A DNA stretch of 64,000 bases from Pseudomonas gessardii. GTDB lineage: Bacteria; Pseudomonadota; Gammaproteobacteria; Pseudomonadales; Pseudomonadaceae. A model generated the notes under the pieces. That model saw nothing but the letters and a program-made list of their open reading frames with translations, had not been told where the DNA came from and ran no database searches. The stretch lies in contig NZ_MNPU01000002.1 of the NCBI RefSeq assembly GCF_001983165.1, forward strand, positions 1 to 64,000, read 5' to 3'. The translations under genes were made by a program, and so were the position numbers. Positions 1-6,825 of the stretch are shown here, piece after piece (position 1 is the stretch's first letter; each line of letters opens with the position of its first letter).

Positions 1-125
1 CTCGGGCTGGTCTCGATACTGGATACGATAAACCGACTTAACCGTATAACCTGAACCGCCGTATACGGAACCGTACGTACGGTGGTGTGAGAGGACGGCG
101 GATGTGAATCCGCCTCCTACTCGAT
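1..125 (+). mobile_element. Group II intron, 3' end (domains V and VI), partial
   Basis: The first 125 bases fold like the end of a bacterial group II intron. A domain V hairpin runs from about 54 to 96: ACCGCCGTA and TACG on the 5' side pair with CGTA and TACGGTGGT on the 3' side, with a GAAC loop and the diagnostic two-base CG bulge. The CGC triad sits in the lower stem. It is followed by a domain VI-like stem (GGCGG with CCGCC) whose 3' arm CTCCTACTCGAT carries a bulged A and ends in AT near 125. The intron-encoded reverse transcriptase would lie upstream, outside the window. The intron tail ends about 30 bases before the next gene. The family call rests on structure; the exact 3' splice position is inferred. 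Confidence 0.75.
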
Positions 126-155
126 CACGCAACTATTTGATCGGGAAACCACGCC

Positions 156-971
156 ATGGAACTGCGCCGCTGGACTGTACTGCTGGGCCTGTCACTGCTG
201 CCGACCATGTCTGTCGCGGCTGGCAAATGCGAGCGCCTGGTGGTGACCGGCAGCCCGGATGCGCCGCCCTACCTGTGGCGTGACCCCCAAGCCCCCACGC
301 ACCTGATCGGCGCCAATGCCGATGTGTTGCAACAAGTGGCCAAGGAGCTGGGGCTGAAAATCGACCTGCTGTACGGCGGCAAGCGTTCCCTGGCTCTGGA
401 GGAAGTGCGCAGCGGGCGCATGGATATGTTGCTCGACGCGCCGTTGACTGTCAGCGAACTGGAGACCCTGGACTACATCCACCCGGCACTGATGCAGGCC
501 GATTACCGAGTATGGACCCGCGTTGACTCGCCCCTGGTCTATGCCAGCGCAGCTGACCTGTATGGCCACAAGGGCGCGGTTTCGGAGCGGGCGCGCCTGT
601 CCCCTGAATTTGCCGCCTTTGCCGCCGAACACCTGACCCTGGAACGTGTGCCAACCTTGACCCCGGCCTTGCAGAAACTGCTGCTGGGTGAAGTGGACTA
701 CGTGCTGGCCGGACATTACTCCGGCATGGCCATGGCCCAGACCCTGGGCATGAGCAAAGACCTGCAGGCCCGTGAACGGCCGATTGATCAGCCGGGGCTG
801 TTCCTGGCGATTTCCCACAACTCGGCCTGCAATGATCCGTGGTTGCGCGGACAGCTTGCCAAAAAGATGACAGAATTGGCCGCGTCCGGTCTGACGGAAG
901 CCGCGTTGCAGCGCAATATCGAACGCTGGAAGACGCAGTTACAGCAACCCGTCGGCACCCCAACAAAGTAG
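156..971 (+). CDS. Periplasmic substrate-binding protein, amino-acid type
   Basis: A 271-residue protein with a classic signal peptide: a short basic start, a hydrophobic core to about residue 20, and cleavage after VAA. The mature part has the type II periplasmic binding fold of SBP_bac_3 (polar amino acid) proteins, seen in the opening PDAPPYLW, the ANADVLQQVAKELGL helix and the RSGRMDMLLDAPLT segment. No permease or ATPase gene is adjacent, so it may be an orphan binding protein or a sensor-like protein; the ligand cannot be read from sequence. The two genes downstream (DUF4398 and OmpA-like lipoproteins) follow closely and are probably co-transcribed. The start is the ATG after GGGAAACC. 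The group II intron ends about 30 bases upstream, so the native promoter may have been displaced. Confidence 0.8.
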   Translation: MELRRWTVLLGLSLLPTMSVAAGKCERLVVTGSPDAPPYLWRDPQAPTHLIGANADVLQQVAKELGLKIDLLYGGKRSLALEEVRSGRMDMLLDAPLTVSELETLDYIHPALMQADYRVWTRVDSPLVYASAADLYGHKGAVSERARLSPEFAAFAAEHLTLERVPTLTPALQKLLLGEVDYVLAGHYSGMAMAQTLGMSKDLQARERPIDQPGLFLAISHNSACNDPWLRGQLAKKMTELAASGLTEAALQRNIERWKTQLQQPVGTPTK

Positions 972-980
972 GGATTTTTA

Positions 981-1337
981 GTGACTATTCGACCTCTTTT
1001 CGCCGCCCTCGCCGTTGTAACGCTGGCGGGCTGTGCCGCAGATCCTGCGCCGAATGAACAGATGCGCCTGACCCAGCAAGCCCTGGAACAAGCCGCCGCC
1101 GTAGGGGCCGTCGCTGACGACGTGCCCGAGTTGAAGCTTGCCGAGACAAAGCTGGCCCAGGCCAAGGCCGATATGGCGGATGAGTCCTACAAGGATGCCC
1201 GCATGCAGGCTGAACAGGCCGAACTGGATGCCCGCCTGGCAGAGGCGCGGGTGCTGACGCAAAAAAGCCAGGAACAGTTGAATGTCCTCGACACCCGCAT
1301 CACCCGCCTGCGCAAGCAACTGGGAGATGCCCAATGA
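981..1337 (+). CDS. DUF4398 domain lipoprotein
   Basis: A 118-residue lipoprotein. The N-terminal signal ends in the lipobox LAGC (Cys about residue 18), so the mature protein should be lipid-anchored. The rest is one long Ala/Gln/Glu-rich helical stretch with AEAKLAQAKADMA-like heptads, typical of DUF4398 proteins. Its function is unknown. It starts with GTG nine bases after the previous stop, and its last bases overlap the ATG of the OmpA-family gene (ATGA overlap), so the two lipoproteins are translationally coupled. DUF4398 and OmpA-like lipoproteins commonly travel together in Pseudomonas, which suggests a shared envelope role; that role is inferred. Confidence 0.8.
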   Translation: MTIRPLFAALAVVTLAGCAADPAPNEQMRLTQQALEQAAAVGAVADDVPELKLAETKLAQAKADMADESYKDARMQAEQAELDARLAEARVLTQKSQEQLNVLDTRITRLRKQLGDAQ

Positions 1338-2137
1338 ACCGCCTGACCTGTGGGCTGCTGTTAAGCAGCCTGATGCTCGCCGGCTGTGCCAGTCATCCCA
1401 ATAGCGATACCGCGTTGCAGCAGGCCGGCAGCGATTTCCAGAAGGTCAAGGAAGACTCCAATGTGTTGCGCATCGCGCCCAAGGACGTGATCCGCGCCGG
1501 TGAGTCCCTGGCCCGTGCCGACCGTCTGTCCACCTATTGGGGCAGCGGTGGCGATGTGGTGCATTACGCCTACCTGAGTCAGCGCTACAGCGCGATTGCC
1601 CGGGAACATACGCAACTGGTGCTTAACGAGGAGCGTGCGGCCAAGCTCGAACTGGAGCGCCAGCGCCTGCAACTGGCACTGCGCGAGGCCAAGTTGTTGA
1701 GCGTGCAGCAACAGGGCAAGTGGCTGGAAGAGCAGATCGCCAGCCTGACCACCACCCAGACCGACCGTGGCCTGGTGATGACCCTGGGCGACGTGCTGTT
1801 CGACACCGGCCAGGCCGAGCTGAAGAACTCCGCCAACCGGACAGTGCTGAAGATCGTGCAATTCCTGCAACTAAACCCCAAGCGGGTAGTGCGGATCGAG
1901 GGCTATACCGACAGTACCGGCGGCGAGCAGGAAAACCTCAAACTGTCCCGGGACCGGGCACAGGCCGTGGCGGATGTCCTGATCGACCTGGGCATTGATG
2001 ACAAGCGCATCCAGGTGGAAGGCTATGGCGATCAGTACCCGGTGGAGGTGAATGCTTCCGAGCGGGGGCGTGCGCAGAACCGGCGTGTGGAAATCGTCTT
2101 CTCCGACGACAAGGGCCAGCTCGGCGCTGCGCGCTGA
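1334..2137 (+). CDS. OmpA-family peptidoglycan-binding lipoprotein
   Basis: A 267-residue protein with a lipoprotein signal (lipobox LAGC, Cys about 18), a DUF4398-like helical middle part (residues 30-135) and a C-terminal OmpA/MotB domain (about 140-255). The OmpA domain shows FDTGQAELK, the peptidoglycan-contact segment IEGYTDSTGG and the closing RAQNRRVEIVF. It should be anchored in the outer membrane and hold peptidoglycan non-covalently. It overlaps the preceding DUF4398 lipoprotein by four bases and is followed by a strong terminator, so it closes the three-gene unit that begins at 156. Confidence 0.88.
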   Translation: MNRLTCGLLLSSLMLAGCASHPNSDTALQQAGSDFQKVKEDSNVLRIAPKDVIRAGESLARADRLSTYWGSGGDVVHYAYLSQRYSAIAREHTQLVLNEERAAKLELERQRLQLALREAKLLSVQQQGKWLEEQIASLTTTQTDRGLVMTLGDVLFDTGQAELKNSANRTVLKIVQFLQLNPKRVVRIEGYTDSTGGEQENLKLSRDRAQAVADVLIDLGIDDKRIQVEGYGDQYPVEVNASERGRAQNRRVEIVFSDDKGQLGAAR

Positions 2138-2151
2138 ATTTCAGTTCTTGT

Positions 2152-2173
2152 GGGAGCTGGCAAGCCAGCTCCC
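2152..2173. repeat. Short REP-like palindrome
   Basis: GGGAGCTGGC and its exact complement GCCAGCTCCC are separated by AA, 15 bases after the OmpA-like gene. The sequence resembles the REP family of Pseudomonas and precedes the terminator. Confidence 0.6.
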
Positions 2174-2203
2174 CCAGGGAATATGCTGTGTGTCTCGCCC
2201 CGT

Positions 2204-2228
2204 AACCCGATCCTTGATCGGGTTTTTT
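2204..2228 (+). terminator. Rho-independent terminator
   Basis: AACCCGATC and GATCGGGTT form a nine-base-pair stem around a CTT loop, followed by a run of six T. It ends the operon 156-2137. Confidence 0.9.
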
Positions 2229-2375
2229 ATGTCCGCGATTGCGTTCAACCCATACAGTTTTTTCTATCACTGCCGCCGATCCTCGACTATTGTGGCAACT
2301 GTCCCCGTACACTTCTAAACTGTGCCGGTATGTTTCACACAAAAATAAAATACCCGTGAAATCGAGTGCTGCGTC

Positions 2376-3815
2376 ATGACCAATCTCTTGCTTTACCAAC
2401 GTATCGCCCAGCAATTGGCTGAAGATATCCGACGCGGCGTCTATCAACCGGGTGAGCGCGTACCTTCGGTGCGCAAGATGAGCTCCCAGCTCAATGTCAG
2501 TCATGCCACCGTGTTGCAGGCCTACGCCAATCTCGAAGACCAGGGGTTGATCCGTGCGCGGCCGCAATCCGGGTATTACGTGCACCAGACCCCGGCCCTG
2601 ACCGCACCCACGCCGGATATCGCCCGGGTCGAGCGCCCGGGCCTGGTCACCCGCAGCAGCATTATCCAGCAGGTCCTGGTCGAATCCCGGCGCGAAGGGG
2701 TGTTCCCCCTGGGCGCCGCCGTGCCCAGTGTCGACTACCTGCCGGTACGGGCGCTGCACCAGCAACTGGCCAAGGTCACACGCTTCCAGAGCCCGCGGGC
2801 GTTCAGCTATATGTTCAGCCCGGGCTTTGAGCCGCTGCGCCGCCAGGTTGCGATTCGCATGCGCGATGCCGGGGTGGTGGTCGATCCGTCCGAAGTGGTG
2901 ATCACCCACGGGTGTGTCGATGCATTGCAGATGTCCCTGCGGGTGCTGACCCGTCCCGGCGACCTGATCGCCGCCGAATCCCCCACCTATTACGGCCTGC
3001 TGCAACTGGCGGACCTGCTCGGCCTCAAGGTCATCGAAATCCCCAGCGACCCGGCCACCGGCATGAGCCTGGAAGCCCTGCAACTGGCAGCCAACCAATG
3101 GTCGATCAAGGCCCTGGTGCTGACCACGCGCCTGAGCAATCCCCTGGGTGGCACCATGCCAGAAGAGCGGCAGAAACAGCTGCTGCGCCTGGCCTCGGAT
3201 TTCGATATCCAGATCGTCGAAGACGATATCTATGGCGAATTGATGTTTGAACTGGGCCGCACCAAGGCCCTGAAGGCTTATGACCGCCTGGACCGGGTGA
3301 TCTACTGCTCCAGCTTCTCCAAGACCCTGTCGCCCGGGGTGCGCATCGGCTGGATGATCGCCGGCAAATACCAGCAAGAGCTCCAGCGCCTGCAGATGTT
3401 CAGCACGCACTCGGCGTGCAGTGTCACGCAGATGGGCGTGGCGGCGTACCTGGAGAACGGCGGTTATGACCGGCACTTGCGTTATATCCGCCAGGAGTAC
3501 CGCAAGAACCTCAGTGCCTTTCAGTTGGCGGTGCAGCAGTACTTCCCGGAGGGCACGCAGATGAGCCGGCCGACCGGCGGCTTTATCCTGTGGGTCAGCC
3601 TGCCGGGCCGGGTCAACACCCAGGAACTGCACGTGCGCGCCTTGCAGCAGGGCATCAGCATTGCGCCGGGACTGATCTTCAGCAATACGGAACAGTTCAA
3701 CCACTGTATTCGGCTCAATTGCGGCACCCCATGGAACCGTGAGGCCGAGCGCGCCCTGATGACCCTGGGCATGCTGGCCAACCAGTTGTGCCAGGAGGCC
3801 GCGAGCGGTTTTTGA
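2376..3815 (+). CDS. MocR-family (GntR/aminotransferase-like) transcription regulator
   Basis: A 479-residue MocR-type regulator. Residues 5-75 are a GntR winged helix (AEDIRRGVYQPGERVPSVRK, then SHATVLQAYANLEDQGLI). Residues about 100-470 are a fold-type I aminotransferase domain, with the PLP-binding lysine in SSFSKTLSPGVRIGW and the downstream RLNCG segment. Such proteins bind DNA as dimers and sense amines or amino acids through PLP. There is no obvious target operon next door. It starts at the ATG in GCGTCATGACC, has its own upstream AT-rich promoter region, and is transcribed alone. The ligand is unknown; PdxR-, GabR- and TauR-like regulators share this layout. Confidence 0.88.
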   Translation: MTNLLLYQRIAQQLAEDIRRGVYQPGERVPSVRKMSSQLNVSHATVLQAYANLEDQGLIRARPQSGYYVHQTPALTAPTPDIARVERPGLVTRSSIIQQVLVESRREGVFPLGAAVPSVDYLPVRALHQQLAKVTRFQSPRAFSYMFSPGFEPLRRQVAIRMRDAGVVVDPSEVVITHGCVDALQMSLRVLTRPGDLIAAESPTYYGLLQLADLLGLKVIEIPSDPATGMSLEALQLAANQWSIKALVLTTRLSNPLGGTMPEERQKQLLRLASDFDIQIVEDDIYGELMFELGRTKALKAYDRLDRVIYCSSFSKTLSPGVRIGWMIAGKYQQELQRLQMFSTHSACSVTQMGVAAYLENGGYDRHLRYIRQEYRKNLSAFQLAVQQYFPEGTQMSRPTGGFILWVSLPGRVNTQELHVRALQQGISIAPGLIFSNTEQFNHCIRLNCGTPWNREAERALMTLGMLANQLCQEAASGF

Positions 3816-3919
3816 CGCGCCAAAACGGGGCATGAGCGGTAGCCGGCTAATCACCACGCTTGTCATGCTGCGCTCAACAAGCGAGCATATGGCCTTCTGC
3901 CGTTAATGCTGTTGGCGAT

Positions 3920-4408
3920 ATGACCTCTATTTTCCCTGCTGCACTGTTGATCTGCCTGGCGAGCCTGTGCAACGCCACTTCAGTACTGGCAGCGCCTGCC
4001 AGTGCGCCAGTCGTGCTGGCAGCTGCTGAACAAAAGCCGGCACCGGCGAAAAAAACAGTCCAGGCGAAAAAAACCGCCCCGGTTAAAAAGGCCACTAAGG
4101 AAAAAAAGCGCGCGCCTATCGCTAGCAAGTCCAAATCGGCCCATGAAGTGGCCCGGACCAGGCTGCCACCGGCGAAACTGGACCTCAGCCTGCCCCAGGA
4201 AATGGTCCGGCACCTGCAGCCCCTCGGCACTATGCCCAAGCCCAAGAATGTGCCGTTGTTGCCGCCGATGTTTGGTGAGAAGCCGGTCGATAACAGTGCA
4301 TTCCAGATCAACGGGCGCTTGCTGAGCAACGAAATGCAGCTGCAAATGCGCAATGAAGAGCGGCGTGACGTGGAAGGTGCGGCCCTGGATTTTGAGTTCA
4401 AGAATTAA
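3920..4408 (+). CDS. Hypothetical secreted protein with Lys/Ala-rich segment
   Basis: I do not recognise this 162-residue protein. The start chosen is the ATG at 3920, because it opens a good Sec signal (MTSIFPAALLICLASLCN..., cleavage near VLA-APA); a longer TTG-started reading from 3860 spoils it. The mature N-terminus is a low-complexity KKTVQAKKTAPVKKA stretch of alternating Lys, Ala and Pro, as in proteins that lie along anionic polymers. It is followed by a more ordered C-terminus (PLLPPMFGEKPVD, then RLLSNEMQLQMRNEERRD). It appears to be a monocistronic periplasmic protein followed by a hairpin terminator. Confidence 0.6.
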   Translation: MTSIFPAALLICLASLCNATSVLAAPASAPVVLAAAEQKPAPAKKTVQAKKTAPVKKATKEKKRAPIASKSKSAHEVARTRLPPAKLDLSLPQEMVRHLQPLGTMPKPKNVPLLPPMFGEKPVDNSAFQINGRLLSNEMQLQMRNEERRDVEGAALDFEFKN

Positions 4409-4420
4409 TGTTGCCCACCC

Positions 4421-4471
4421 AAGTGACCTGATCCACAGACCTTCTGTCGCAGACTGGTCGGTCACTTTTGT
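4421..4471 (+). terminator. Probable terminator, long hairpin
   Basis: AAGTGACC (4421-4428) pairs with GGTCACTT (4460-4467) and is followed by TTGTTTT. The internal region can form a second small stem (ACAG with CTGT). It is plausible as the terminator of the secreted-protein gene. Confidence 0.5.
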
Positions 4472-4569
4472 TTTCTGCGAAAAACCCCTGTTAGACCATT
4501 TTAAAACGCATGTTTTAGGGCGTACTCTAGCCCGGCCATCAACACTTTGTCGTCGAGGACCTGCTGGTC

Positions 4570-4824
4570 ATGAAATGCCGTGAAGGCTGTGGCGCCTGCT
4601 GTATCGCGCCTTCCATCAGTTCGCCGTTGCCCGGTATGCCCAATGGCAAGCCTGCGGGCGAACGCTGCCTGCATCTGTCGGTCGAACAGCTGTGCCAATT
4701 GTTTGGCCAGCCTGAGCGGCCTGCGGTGTGCGGTGCCTTTGCGGCGGATCTTGAAGTCTGTGGTAGTAGCCAGGAAGAAGCGATCAGGTTGATCGGCTGG
4801 TGGGAGCAGATGACGGCGGCTTAG
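4570..4824 (+). CDS. YkgJ-family cysteine cluster protein
   Basis: An 84-residue protein of the YkgJ (CxxxCxxCC zinc/iron-cluster) family. It opens with MKCREGCGACC, followed by PNGKPAGERC and a later Cys pair (VCGAF, EVCGS), giving the expected metal-binding cysteines. These small proteins are thought to bind Zn or an Fe-S centre, but no activity is established. It lies just upstream of the START-domain gene, with 41 bases between them, and may share its transcript. Confidence 0.8.
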   Translation: MKCREGCGACCIAPSISSPLPGMPNGKPAGERCLHLSVEQLCQLFGQPERPAVCGAFAADLEVCGSSQEEAIRLIGWWEQMTAA

Positions 4825-4865
4825 TGGGCTTTAATGTCAGAACTTCAACAATAAGGAATACAACA

Positions 4866-5471
4866 ATGGGTTCGCTGAAACGAATGGCTGTGTTGTGCGG
4901 TTTTACGGTGTTGTTTGCAGCTACTGCGCAGGCAGACTGGAAAGTAGAAAAGGATGAAGACGGCATCAAGGTGTCGTTGAATGAGGTGGCTGGCTCGAAA
5001 TACAAGGCTTACCAGGGCACCACCCTGATCAATGCGCCGCTGACCAAGGTGCGGGCTTTGCAGGAGGACGTGGCGGGTGCCTGTGCCTGGATCCACGAGT
5101 GCAAATCCCAGAAGCTGGTGGACCAAAAGGGTGACGAGAGTTGGACCTATACCCAATTCAACGCACCCTTCCCGGTAACGGATCGTGACTCCTACATCCA
5201 TGTCACTACCACCGTGGGCGGCGATGGCAGTGTGACCCGCAAACTGCAAGGTGTGCCCACCTACAAGCCAGAAGAGAAAGGTTATGTGCGCGTAGCCAAG
5301 GTCGATGGCTTCTGGAAACTGGTGCCCAAAGGCCCTAACCAGACCGAAGTGACCTACCAGGTCCATACCGAGCCAGGTGGCAGCGTGCCCTCCGTCTTGG
5401 CCAACAAGTTTGTGGTCGATGCGCCCTTCAATACTTTGAAGGCCCTCAAGGCACTTGCCGAGAAACCGTAA
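4866..5471 (+). CDS. START-domain lipid-binding-like protein, exported
   Basis: A 201-residue protein. The ATG at 4866 is preferred over an upstream in-frame start because AAGGA lies just before it and it opens a signal peptide (MGSLKRMAVLCGFTVLFAATAQA-D). The mature part matches the START/Bet v1-like fold: WKVEKDEDGIKVSL, YKAYQGTTLINAPL and DRDSYIHVTTTV are typical of bacterial START proteins. It is probably a periplasmic lipid or hydrophobic-ligand binder; the ligand is unknown. Confidence 0.8.
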   Translation: MGSLKRMAVLCGFTVLFAATAQADWKVEKDEDGIKVSLNEVAGSKYKAYQGTTLINAPLTKVRALQEDVAGACAWIHECKSQKLVDQKGDESWTYTQFNAPFPVTDRDSYIHVTTTVGGDGSVTRKLQGVPTYKPEEKGYVRVAKVDGFWKLVPKGPNQTEVTYQVHTEPGGSVPSVLANKFVVDAPFNTLKALKALAEKP

Positions 5472-5573
5472 GCGCAACCGAGCTGTGCCTCCTGCCTTGA
5501 GTGGAACGATCACCGTGCCCTCAAGGTCCAGATATGTGTAAGCCCATCCATGGGCTTTATCGAGGAGGCACTG

Positions 5574-5810
5574 ATGCAAAACTGGCAAGTTACCTTCGTT
5601 GACGATCACGGCGTGCAATCGGTAGAGCAGTTTGCCTGTGAGCAAAAGCCTAGCCTCGAAGATGCAGCGCAGATGATTCGCGCCAAATTGCTGCCCATTC
5701 CCGCCAAGCTGGACCTCAATGACCTGGACGGCCGGATCGCCGAACCGACGGTCAAAAGCCTCAAGGATCAGAACAGTATCCAGATCCTCGATATTTCTCC
5801 CGCCGCCTGA
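5574..5810 (+). CDS. Conserved hypothetical protein
   Basis: A 78-residue soluble protein starting at the ATG that follows GAGGAGGCACTG, a strong ribosome binding site. It has one Cys, no membrane segment and an acidic, two-part composition (MQNWQVTFVDDHGVQSVEQFA, then LDLNDLDGRIAEPTVKSLKDQ). I do not recognise a domain. A small hairpin (AAGCCCA / TGGGCTT, 5540-5557) lies just before its ribosome binding site. Confidence 0.6.
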   Translation: MQNWQVTFVDDHGVQSVEQFACEQKPSLEDAAQMIRAKLLPIPAKLDLNDLDGRIAEPTVKSLKDQNSIQILDISPAA

Positions 5811-6020
5811 ATATTCCCTGACGGTCGTTAAAGCGCTGCTGGTGGAGGTGATAGCTTCGCGCTACTCTGCAAGAGAGATCAGCGAATGAATCGCTAAGGT
5901 CTGGTCTTGTCAGCTACATGCTTGTTTTCCTGCGGCGATGTCATTGCCGTCTACCTGCGCCGTTCACGCGCAGGCCTGGGAAGCACGGAAAGTCTATCCA
6001 TTGGTTGAGGAGGACGTTTC

Positions 6021-6362
6021 ATGAGCACAGCCTATCAAGAAGACATCAGCACCCACGTGTTACGCCGCATGAAAGAGGGCGGCTTCGACTTCTCACGTTT
6101 CCACCCCATCGAGTTCTACGCCATTTTCCCGGATGAGGAGCATGCGCGTCGGGCGGCGGGTCGGTTTCGTGGGGAGTCGATCAATGCCCAGGTCAGTGCA
6201 CGGGATGACGGTGCCTGGTTCCTGGAGTTGAGCAAGGTCATGTTCGCCACCTATGACGGTATCGGTGATTTCGAGCAGGACTTCGAGGCGGTAGTCGAGC
6301 CCTTGGGCGGGATTATCGAGGGATGGGGCGTAAAGCACGAGGTTCGTGGGTTACCCATGTAG
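6021..6362 (+). CDS. rraB: RraB-family ribonuclease E regulator
   Basis: A 113-residue protein of the RraB family (formerly DUF1260), whose E. coli member binds RNase E and modulates RNA turnover. The family pattern is visible in LRRMKEGGFDFSRFHPIEFYAIFPDEEHARRAA and in the acidic C-terminal half (YDGIGDFEQDFEAVVEPLGG). The length fits the family. It starts at an ATG after GAGGAGGACG. The window also holds rraA, the other RNase E regulator, in a separate cluster. Confidence 0.85.
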   Translation: MSTAYQEDISTHVLRRMKEGGFDFSRFHPIEFYAIFPDEEHARRAAGRFRGESINAQVSARDDGAWFLELSKVMFATYDGIGDFEQDFEAVVEPLGGIIEGWGVKHEVRGLPM

Positions 6363-6462
6363 ACACATGATCAATAAAGCAGCGTATCGGCTGACCCTCG
6401 GGTCGGCCGATTTTGTTTGTGGCGGCGCAAAGTACTTGGAACTTATTGCGAAAAATCCTCCA

Positions 6463-6596
6463 CCAAAAAAAAGCCACCCGAGCAGGGTGGCCAAAAGGGA
6501 AGACCGGAAAGAAGGGGGAACCGGTCGGTACTTGCACTTACAAATTACCGACCGGGATAGGTTGATGCTGTAGGACGAATCCTGTTCAGCGCATGG
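6463..6596 (-). ncRNA. Candidate small regulatory RNA
   Basis: No gene lies on this strand, yet the minus strand shows a full sRNA layout. A sigma-70-like promoter is followed by a perfect 10-bp hairpin (CCGGTCGGTA at 6521-6530 with TACCGACCGG at 6546-6555, 15-base loop). Next comes a pyrimidine-rich single-stranded stretch read on the minus strand as TTCCCCCTTCTTTCC (6506-6520), then an intrinsic terminator (GCCACCC / GGGTGGC, 6473-6491) with eight T (6465-6472). The C/U-rich stretch could pair with Shine-Dalgarno sequences. I cannot assign it to a named sRNA family. An alternative is that the start lies closer to the hairpin, after CTATCCC, giving an RNA of about 85 bases. Confidence 0.55.
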
Positions 6597-6601
6597 GAGT
6601 G

Positions 6602-6630
6602 ATTATCCGCAGGGTTTATCGGGCAGTGAA
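6602..6630 (-). promoter_or_regulatory. Sigma-70-like promoter for the candidate sRNA
   Basis: On the minus strand TTCACT (6625-6630) and GATAAT (6602-6607) are spaced by 17 bases. The -10 is good and the -35 is weak. Confidence 0.4.
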
Positions 6631-6706
6631 ATCAACTCTGACTATGCTGGTGATAGGCAACGCCTGCGTCTGTTTGAAGCGAGCATGGCGAAGCGGGGAT
6701 GGTGGC

Positions 6707-6723
6707 TGCACCAGGACGGTGCG
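6707..6723 (+). promoter_or_regulatory. NtrC-type enhancer site
   Basis: TGCACC-AGGAC-GGTGCG matches the NtrC consensus TGCACC-N5-GGTGCA at 11 of 12 specified bases. Its centre lies about 85 bases upstream of the start predicted from the sigma-54 promoter at 6775, a usual enhancer distance. Confidence 0.75.
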
Positions 6724-6774
6724 GCGCTGTCTTGGGTTATATCCAACTGATTGATACTTAAGTGTTTATGCCGC

Positions 6775-6790
6775 TGGCACGGGCCTTGCG
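6775..6790 (+). promoter_or_regulatory. Sigma-54 (-24/-12) promoter
   Basis: TGGCACGGGCCTTGCG fits the sigma-54 consensus TGGCACG-N4-TTGC closely, with the required GG-N10-GC spacing. Transcription should start near 6800, about 25 bases before the ATP-grasp gene. Confidence 0.8.
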
Positions 6791-6825
6791 ACAGTCCGTT
6801 GCGTCCGGGTGACAAGGAGTTCGGC

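Noticed and set aside
5540..5557. Terminator between the START gene and the 78-residue gene
   Set aside because: The AAGCCCA/TGGGCTT hairpin lacks a T run and overlaps the leader of the next gene; left as a minor hairpin.
6463..6596. Assignment of the sRNA to CrcZ, RsmZ, NrsZ or PrrF
   Set aside because: The CA-rich repeats of CrcZ, the repeated GGA loops of RsmZ and the usual neighbours of NrsZ and PrrF are not seen here.
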